A DNA stretch of 64,000 nt. It comes from JBCBSZ01 sp039818945. GTDB lineage: Bacteria > Actinomycetota > Acidimicrobiia > Acidimicrobiales > Poriferisodalaceae. Each line of letters opens with the position of its first letter. Position 1 is the first letter of the stretch. Below are positions 58,776 to 64,000 of the stretch, piece after piece. The notes beneath the pieces are model-generated. The model was given only the letters and a program-made list of their open reading frames with translations. It did not search any database and was not told the DNA's origin. The position numbers and the translations under genes were made by a program. The stretch is taken from NCBI GenBank assembly GCA_039818945.1, contig JBCBSZ010000001.1:1-64000 (forward strand), written 5' to 3'.

Positions 58776-61343
58776 TCAGTCGGGCTCGATGACCCCCGCG
58801 AGCTCCAGGATCCTCGTCGGGGGCAGGTGCTGCTCGCGGACCGCAGCCCCCAGCGGTGCGAGCGCGTCCTCGACGGCGTTGGTGAGCGCGGCGGGCGAGC
58901 CGATCATCCCGCCCTCGCCCACCCCTCGGAAGTCGTTCTCGCCGGGCGTGAGCGTCTCCAGGTGCTCGATCTCGATGTGAGGGATCTCCATCGAGGTGGG
59001 CACCAGGTAGTCCATGTAGGTCGTGGCGACCATGTTGGCGTCGGCGTCGTAGGCGGCCCGCTCGTAGAACACCGCGCCGACGCCCTGGGCCACGCCGCCG
59101 CGCACCTGCCCGTCGACGATGGCCGGGTTGATGATCGGGCCGCAGTCCTCGACCACCAGGTAGCGGGGGATGGTCACCATGCCGGTCTCGAGGTCGATGT
59201 CGACGATCGCCACGTGCGTGGCGCAGGACCAGCCACCGTCGCCCTTGCCGGCGTAGTCGCGGACGACCTCGAAGACCGGTCCGTCATCGATGCCCCGCTC
59301 GGCGGCGACGTGCTCGGCGACCTCGCGGTACGTCCGGCCGGCTGCGGGCACACCGACGACGTGGATGTTGCCGTCGGTGATGGTGATGTCGGCCGGATCG
59401 GCCTCGAGCAGGTTCGCCGCGGCCTCCACGACCTCCTCGCGCAGCGTCCGCGACGTGAGTCGCATCACGCCGCCACCGATGGGGCCGCCGCGGCTGCCGC
59501 CGGTTCCCGCGACGCTGAAGGGCGTCGAATCGGTGTCGCCCCAGACCACGGTGACGTCGTCCATCGCCACGCCGAACTCGTCGGCGGCGATCTGCGAGTA
59601 GGTGGTCTCGTGGCTCTGCCCGTGGGGTGACTGCGAGGTGTAGACGGTGATCGCCCCGTCCCGCCCCACCGTCGCGCGCGCCTCCTCGGTGAGCAGGACG
59701 TCGGAGCCGGGGTTGACCGACTCCCAGAAGTTCGGCGGGCCCGGAGCCGCCTCGTGGTACGCGGCGATGCCCAGTCCCAGCCGGTGGCCGCGACGTTCGG
59801 CCTCGGCCCGGTCGAGCTCGAAGCGGTCGAGATCGATGAGCTCGAGGGCGCGGTCGAGCGTCTTGCGGGTCGACGCGGTCTCGTCGAGGGTCGGACCGGT
59901 GACCATCGCCGTCGGGAAGTCCTCGTCGCCGTACATGTTCCGCCGACGCAGCTCGGCCGGGTCGAGGTCGAGCTCGCGGGCGACGACGTCGAGCATGCGC
60001 TCGCGGACCCAGGTCTCGTTGGCCCACGGCCCGCGGTACGGGACGTGCTTGCCCTTGTTGGTGGCGATGATCCGCGACCGCATCTCGTAGGCCTCCCACC
60101 GGTAGAGGCCGGGGAGGTACACCTTCTGCGTCGACTTCGTCATGGCCGCACCGAACGGGAAGCCCGGGTAGGCGCCCTGGTCGATGTCGACCTCGACCCG
60201 CAGGCCACGCAGGGTGCCGTCGTCGTCCACCGCGACCGAGACGGTGAAGTCCTCCTCGCGCGCCTGCCCCCCGTCGAGCAGGTTCTCGACCCGGTCCTCG
60301 ATCCACTGGACGGAGCGGCCGAGGGCCTTGGCCGCGGCGACGACCGCGATCTCCTCCCGCGGCGTCGAGCCCTTCGCACCGAAGCCGCCGCCGATGTCGT
60401 GGGTCAGCACGGTCGGGAAGTCCTCGGCGGACAGCACCCCGAGCGCCATCGACGGCATGTGCTTGAGCAGCGACCGGTCGCGGCGCAGCTGCGAGAGCAT
60501 CCCCCGGTTGTCCTGGCGCTGGAGCGACTCCTTGTTGGCATCGACGAACGCCGACGCCGCTGCCTTGAAGGCGGCCAGGCGGTCCTGGTTGCCCCTGAGG
60601 GCCTGACCGGACTCCTTCGCCGCCTGCTTGGTGGTGAGGGCGGCGACCGCCCACTTCAGGAAGTGCGGGGCCTGCGTGGCCGAGGTGATCGTCAGGTGAC
60701 CGGTGTCGGCGTCGACCTCGACCACGGTGCCTCGCGTCTCCATGGGCTGGTTGGCCTGGCGGGGGCAGCGGAACGTCTCAGTGATCACCCGGTCGGCTCG
60801 GGCGAAGACGTGGTCGACCTCGCCGTAGGTGTCGGTGGCCTCCATGAGCACGTTGCCGTCGGCCCTCTCCCAGATCCTCGGCGTCGCCGGATCGAGCGCC
60901 GTCGCCATGTCGGGCACCGGCGCGAGGTCGTCGTACTCGACGACGATGAGCTCCAGCGCGTCCTCGGCGACGGCCCGCGACTCGGCGACGACCAGCGCGA
61001 CGGGGTCGCCGACGTGGCGCACCTTGTCGTCGCTCATCGCCCAGTACAGCGGTGTGTACATGCCGGGCAGCATCAGCAGCGGCAGGAACGGGTTGGTGAG
61101 CTCGTTGATCTCGGCACCGGTGAGCACGCGCACCACACCGGGCAGACGGGCGGCCTCGCCGACGTCGATCGACGTGACGTGGCCGTGGGCGATGGGCGAG
61201 CGGAGGAACGCGGCGTGCAGCGCACCCTCCGGCTGGACGTCCGCGACGTAGCGGCCCTCGCCGACGAGCAGCCGCTCGTCCTCGATGCGCTTGACGGACT
61301 GGCCGACGAAGCCGAGGCCGCTGGTCTGGCGGTCGGTGCTCAT
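58776..61343 (-). CDS. molybdenum hydroxylase large subunit (CoxL/XdhB-like) with insertion
   Basis: An 855-residue molybdopterin-binding subunit of the xanthine dehydrogenase family. Seen are GQSVKRIEDERLLVGEGRYVAD, HDIGGGFGAKG (about 315-325), QSPHGQSHETTYSQIAADEFG and the catalytic Glu E810 in GVGEGGMIGSP. The place of the CO dehydrogenase active-site loop reads VPYRGPWANETW, without the AYxCSFR or AYRGAGR signature, so it is not a CO dehydrogenase of form I or II. About 60 extra charged residues (about 238-300) break the normal TQAPH...GGGFG spacing. ATG overlaps the 2Fe-2S gene stop (ATGA). Substrate unknown, probably an aromatic or N-heterocyclic compound or aldehyde. Confidence 0.9.
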   Translation of the reverse strand: MSTDRQTSGLGFVGQSVKRIEDERLLVGEGRYVADVQPEGALHAAFLRSPIAHGHVTSIDVGEAARLPGVVRVLTGAEINELTNPFLPLLMLPGMYTPLYWAMSDDKVRHVGDPVALVVAESRAVAEDALELIVVEYDDLAPVPDMATALDPATPRIWERADGNVLMEATDTYGEVDHVFARADRVITETFRCPRQANQPMETRGTVVEVDADTGHLTITSATQAPHFLKWAVAALTTKQAAKESGQALRGNQDRLAAFKAAASAFVDANKESLQRQDNRGMLSQLRRDRSLLKHMPSMALGVLSAEDFPTVLTHDIGGGFGAKGSTPREEIAVVAAAKALGRSVQWIEDRVENLLDGGQAREEDFTVSVAVDDDGTLRGLRVEVDIDQGAYPGFPFGAAMTKSTQKVYLPGLYRWEAYEMRSRIIATNKGKHVPYRGPWANETWVRERMLDVVARELDLDPAELRRRNMYGDEDFPTAMVTGPTLDETASTRKTLDRALELIDLDRFELDRAEAERRGHRLGLGIAAYHEAAPGPPNFWESVNPGSDVLLTEEARATVGRDGAITVYTSQSPHGQSHETTYSQIAADEFGVAMDDVTVVWGDTDSTPFSVAGTGGSRGGPIGGGVMRLTSRTLREEVVEAAANLLEADPADITITDGNIHVVGVPAAGRTYREVAEHVAAERGIDDGPVFEVVRDYAGKGDGGWSCATHVAIVDIDLETGMVTIPRYLVVEDCGPIINPAIVDGQVRGGVAQGVGAVFYERAAYDADANMVATTYMDYLVPTSMEIPHIEIEHLETLTPGENDFRGVGEGGMIGSPAALTNAVEDALAPLGAAVREQHLPPTRILELAGVIEPD

Positions 61344-61834
61344 GCCCGCTCCTCCCGGAGGATCTCGGCCGCTCGGTGCACGCCGCGCACGATCGACTCG
61401 TAGCCGGTGCAGCGGCACAGGTTCCCGCTCAGCTCCTCACGGATGGCCTCGTCGGTCGGCTCGGCGTCGCCGTCGAGCAGGGCGACGGCGCTCATCATGA
61501 AGCCCGGCGCGCAGAACGCGCACTGGAACGACATTCGCTCGTACATCGCTCGCTGGACCGGGTGCATCTCGTCGGCCGTGCCCAGTCCCTCGATCGTGGT
61601 GATCTCGACGTCGGTCGCCGACACGGCCAGCATCAGGCACGACCGCGCCGGTTGCCCGTCGACGAGCACCGTGCAGGCGCCGCACACGCCGTGCTCGCAC
61701 CCGAGGTGGGTGCCGGTGAGACCGAGGTCCTCCCGGAGGGTGTCGGCCAGGTTCTTCCTCGTCTCGATCGTGGCGGACCGCTCCTCGCCGTTCACCCGGA
61801 GGGTCACATTGGTCTCGCTGCCGACGGGGATCAT
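61340..61834 (-). CDS. molybdenum hydroxylase 2Fe-2S subunit
   Basis: A 164-residue small subunit (CoxS/XdhC type). The plant-ferredoxin cluster is CEHGVCGACTVLVDGQPARSC and the all-alpha second cluster is FQCAFCAPGFMMS with LCRCTGYESI; all eight Cys are present. It carries electrons from the molybdenum site to FAD. Overlaps both neighbours by 4 bases (ATGA). No signal peptide; the complex is cytoplasmic. Confidence 0.95.
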   Translation of the reverse strand: MIPVGSETNVTLRVNGEERSATIETRKNLADTLREDLGLTGTHLGCEHGVCGACTVLVDGQPARSCLMLAVSATDVEITTIEGLGTADEMHPVQRAMYERMSFQCAFCAPGFMMSAVALLDGDAEPTDEAIREELSGNLCRCTGYESIVRGVHRAAEILREERA

Positions 61835-62706
61835 GCGGGCACTCCGATCGTCGAGGCGGCTTCGGCGAGGCCGCGGCGTGTGAGGACGCCGGCGGCGTGT
61901 CGGCGGTAGGCGGCCGTGGCGTGGATGTCGGACGGCGGCGAGAGCCGGTCCGAGACGATCTCTGCGGCATCGGCGAAGGCCTCCTCGCCGGGCGGCCGGC
62001 CGACCAGCGACCGCTCGGCGTCCCCCACCCGGACCGGCACGCTGTCGACGCCGAGGAACGACAGCGCCGCACCGGTGACGAAGCCGTCGGTCACGTCGAT
62101 GCGACAGGCCAACCCGACGAGCGCGTAGTCGCCGTGGCGGCGACTGAGCTCGACCAGTGCTGCGCCGCTCGACGAGGGCCAGGCCGGGAAGGCGACCTCG
62201 ACGACGAGCTCGTGATCGGCGACCGCCGTGGTCAGGTAGCCGTCGAAGAAGTCGGCGGCCGCCACCTCACGCCGCCCCTCGGTCGAGGCGACCACCATCG
62301 TCGCGTCGAGGGCGAGGCAGACCGCCGGCATCTCGGCGGCCGGGTCGGCGTGGGCGATCGAGCCCACGACGGTGCCCCGGGTGCGGATCGCCCGATGGCC
62401 CACGTGGGGCATCGCCGCGGCGACGAGCGGGGCGTGGCGGGCGATGCCCTCGTCGACCTCGGCCTCGGCGTGGCGGACGAGGGCACCGATGCGCACACCG
62501 TCGGGGCCGGCGTCGATGGCGCCGAGCTCGTCGGCGAGACCGCCGATGTCGATCAGGTGGGCAGGGCGGGCCAGGCGCAGGCCCATCATCGGGAGCAGGC
62601 TCTGGCCGCCGGCCAGGATCTTGGCGTCGTCGGCGTGCTCGGCGAGCAACGCCAGGGCCTCGGCGACCGTCGACGGCCGGTGGTACGTGAACGCCGCGCT
62701 CTTCAT
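61831..62706 (-). CDS. molybdenum hydroxylase FAD subunit
   Basis: A 291-residue FAD-binding medium subunit (CoxM type). FAD motifs are AKILAGGQSLLPMMGLRLARP (about 29-50) and TRGTVVGSIAHADPAAEMPAV (about 108-128). The N-terminal FTYHRPSTVAEALALL is standard. It passes electrons from the 2Fe-2S subunit to an external acceptor. It overlaps the SRPBCC and 2Fe-2S genes by 4 bases each, so all four genes of the operon are translated in a chain. Confidence 0.93.
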   Translation of the reverse strand: MKSAAFTYHRPSTVAEALALLAEHADDAKILAGGQSLLPMMGLRLARPAHLIDIGGLADELGAIDAGPDGVRIGALVRHAEAEVDEGIARHAPLVAAAMPHVGHRAIRTRGTVVGSIAHADPAAEMPAVCLALDATMVVASTEGRREVAAADFFDGYLTTAVADHELVVEVAFPAWPSSSGAALVELSRRHGDYALVGLACRIDVTDGFVTGAALSFLGVDSVPVRVGDAERSLVGRPPGEEAFADAAEIVSDRLSPPSDIHATAAYRRHAAGVLTRRGLAEAASTIGVPA

Positions 62707-63218
62707 GCCGCCGCCTCCCGGTAGCGGCCGGCGTGCTCGTCGAGGTGCTCGGCCATCTTGGCGAGGGCCCGTCGACCGAAGCGCCCGAAGCCGAACGCCA
62801 CGACGGGCTGGAGCAGTCGGAGCCGCTCGGGGCACTCGAAGGCGTACCGCCACACCAGCTCGCAGCGGTCGCCGCGAGGTTCGAGGGTGTACTCCTCGGC
62901 GAAGGCGGCGAAGACGGGGCTGTCGCCCTCGGAGAAATAGAACGCGATGCGCCGGGGCGCCTGCCAGGCGATGAACTCCTCAGAGACCCGCGAGCCCTTC
63001 CCGACGATGTCGCGGGTCGTGCCCACCCGGTACGGCTTCGGGGAGGTCCACACGACCTCGTCGATCGGTCCGAGCCAGGCGGTCCAGAAGTCGGGCTCCT
63101 CGAAGGCGGCGAACACGGTTTCGGCACTGGCCGGGAGGGACTGGCGGAGGGCGGCGCGCACCGGCGCATCGTCGAGGTAGTCGAGCCCCACCGGTCGGTA
63201 GCTGCGCTGCTTCGGCAT
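62703..63218 (-). CDS. SRPBCC-family (CoxG-like) protein
   Basis: A 171-residue SRPBCC protein, first gene of the molybdenum hydroxylase operon. It has the cavity-fold pattern LPASAETVFAAFEEPDFWTAWLGP, then RRIAFYFSEGDSPVFAAFAEEYTLEP and CELVWRYAFECPERLRLL. CoxG-like SRPBCC proteins accompany many hydroxylases and help recruit or handle the substrate or membrane binding. A TAGCGT box 6 nt before its ATG suggests a leaderless mRNA. No membrane anchor helix is seen at its C-terminus. Confidence 0.8.
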   Translation of the reverse strand: MPKQRSYRPVGLDYLDDAPVRAALRQSLPASAETVFAAFEEPDFWTAWLGPIDEVVWTSPKPYRVGTTRDIVGKGSRVSEEFIAWQAPRRIAFYFSEGDSPVFAAFAEEYTLEPRGDRCELVWRYAFECPERLRLLQPVVAFGFGRFGRRALAKMAEHLDEHAGRYREAAA

Positions 63219-63224
63219 GTCGGG

Positions 63225-63230
63225 ACGCTA
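63225..63230 (-). promoter_or_regulatory. TAnnnT -10 box, leaderless promoter of the molybdenum hydroxylase operon
   Basis: On the minus strand TAGCGT is followed after 6 nt by the ATG at 63218. It lies in the 23-bp gap after the sulfatase gene. Confidence 0.45.
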
Positions 63231-63241
63231 CCCCGTCGACC

Positions 63242-64000
63242 TCAGTCCAGGCCGAGGCGCTCGAGGTGCTCGTCGGCCTCGAGCTCGCGGAGCGCCACCC
63301 GGAGCAGCTCGCTCAGCTCCGCCTCCCGGCGGCGGTCCTCGCCGACGAGGTTCCGGTCCTCGGTCGGGTCCTCGACCAGGTCGAAGAGGTGGTGCTCGTC
63401 CGGTCGGGCCATGCTCGCCCAGTAAGGGATCGGATCGCCCGGCTCGAAGGGCTGACGGATCACCGGAACGTCGCTGCCCGGCATGTGGTCGAGGCGGGCC
63501 CGACCGTCCGGCCTCGGCATGCGGTGGCCGTGATCGATCGGCAGCGGCATCGTCGACCAGCGGTTCGACCACATCGAGAGCGGTGCGTTGTCGCCGACGT
63601 GGCTGCGGGCGTACTTGCGGCCGGCGGCGTCGACGACGTGGACCCAGTTGCCCCAGTAGCCGGCGACCGCCCAGTCGCGGATCGAGCTCGCGGTGCCGTC
63701 GAGCAGCGGCGCGATCGACCGACCGTGCACCCGGTGCTCCATCGAGACGCCGAACACGTCGCACAGCGTGGCGTGGAGGTCGACGTTGGTCGTGAGCGCG
63801 TCGACGACCCCCGGCTCGCGCCCGGGCCAGCGGATGAGCAGCGGGGTGTGGGCGATCTCCTCGTAGAGCGGCACCATCGGCTTGCCCCACAGGTCGCGGC
63901 CGGTGTCGTCGAGGTCGCCGAGGTAGTGGCCGTGGTCGGTGCAGACGATGATGGCGGTGTCGTCGGCGTCGGGTGAGGCGTCGATCGCGTCCAGGAGGCG
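63242..64000 (-). CDS. sulfatase (alkaline-phosphatase superfamily), C-terminal part
   Basis: The gene runs off the window; 252 residues are visible. The frame stays open to base 64000, starting RLLDAIDASPDADDTAIIVCTDHGHYLGD, where TDHGHYLG holds the metal-binding Asp-His pair of sulfatases. Then come HTPLLIRWPG, TTNVDLHATLCDVFGV and HHLFDLVEDPTEDRNLV, the usual C-terminal landmarks. The catalytic Cys/Ser-x-Pro-x-Arg motif lies outside the window, so formylglycine use cannot be judged. It precedes the molybdenum hydroxylase operon on the same strand by 23 bases. Confidence 0.88.
   Translation of the reverse strand, partial: RLLDAIDASPDADDTAIIVCTDHGHYLGDLDDTGRDLWGKPMVPLYEEIAHTPLLIRWPGREPGVVDALTTNVDLHATLCDVFGVSMEHRVHGRSIAPLLDGTASSIRDWAVAGYWGNWVHVVDAAGRKYARSHVGDNAPLSMWSNRWSTMPLPIDHGHRMPRPDGRARLDHMPGSDVPVIRQPFEPGDPIPYWASMARPDEHHLFDLVEDPTEDRNLVGEDRRREAELSELLRVALRELEADEHLERLGLD

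Noticed and set aside
59754..61403. A 549-codon plus-strand frame opposite the molybdenum hydroxylase
   Set aside because: The minus strand has all subunit motifs and 4-base overlaps; the plus frame has none.
58776..62706. Calling the molybdenum hydroxylase a CO dehydrogenase (coxMSL)
   Set aside because: The large subunit lacks the AYxCSFR and AYRGAGR active-site signatures, so only the family can be named.

Overview
The window is very GC-rich (about 70% by eye) with dense, often 4-base-overlapping genes, many GTG starts, TAnnnT -10 boxes and apparently leaderless transcripts. This fits a high-GC actinobacterium. Acidic lipoprotein linkers, a YjjI-type glycine radical enzyme, a CoxL-like hydroxylase and sulfatase-type genes fit an Acidimicrobiia (Ilumatobacter/Iamia-like) lineage, but that is inference. 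No rRNA, tRNA, CRISPR array, insertion sequence or phage gene was seen.

Left part (1-13.9 kb): end of a molybdopterin oxidoreductase operon; an M1 aminopeptidase lipoprotein divergent from a possible HEXXH lipoprotein; a response regulator/histidine kinase pair; a YjjI/YjjW glycine radical enzyme and activase; a LysR regulator; a dimethylformamidase-like protein; a zinc-ribbon membrane protein; a pyridoxamine-phosphate-oxidase-fold protein.

Centre (13.9-37.5 kb): a large myo-inositol catabolic regulon in three transcription units, interrupted by a secreted Fn3-like protein, a large winged-helix regulator and a globin. Unit 1 (-) is iolC-iolB-LacD-like aldolase. Unit 2 (-) is iolE, an ABC sugar importer (binding protein, unusually large permease, ATPase), a second aldolase-like barrel, a Gfo/Idh dehydrogenase, an SDR, iolG, an RfbD-like reductase and iolD. 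Unit 3 (+) is a LacI regulator, iolA and a phytanoyl-CoA-dioxygenase-like oxygenase. Each unit carries the same perfect 16-bp palindrome CTTGGAGCGCTCCAAG, and the two minus-strand promoters share TTGACA-N16-TAGGGT. The cluster should import inositol, oxidise it (IolG), dehydrate (IolE), hydrolyse (IolD), isomerise (IolB), phosphorylate (IolC), cleave (one of two aldolases) and finish with IolA.

Right part (37.5-64 kb): a kinase and thrH; a peroxiredoxin-like gene with an in-frame TGA at a UxxC redox motif followed by a bSECIS-like hairpin (candidate selenoprotein); a methyltransferase-like membrane protein and a rhodanese lipoprotein; a flavoprotein/OsmC operon divergent from another flavoprotein across a six-site, 11-bp-phased symmetrical operator array; XRE- and PadR-linked membrane/stress genes; large secreted proteins; a MalT/SARP-like regulator divergent from a Ser/Thr kinase whose extracellular part is a complete family-5 solute-binding protein; and a molybdenum hydroxylase operon (SRPBCC, FAD, 2Fe-2S and Mo subunits) followed by the C-terminal part of a sulfatase cut by the window edge.
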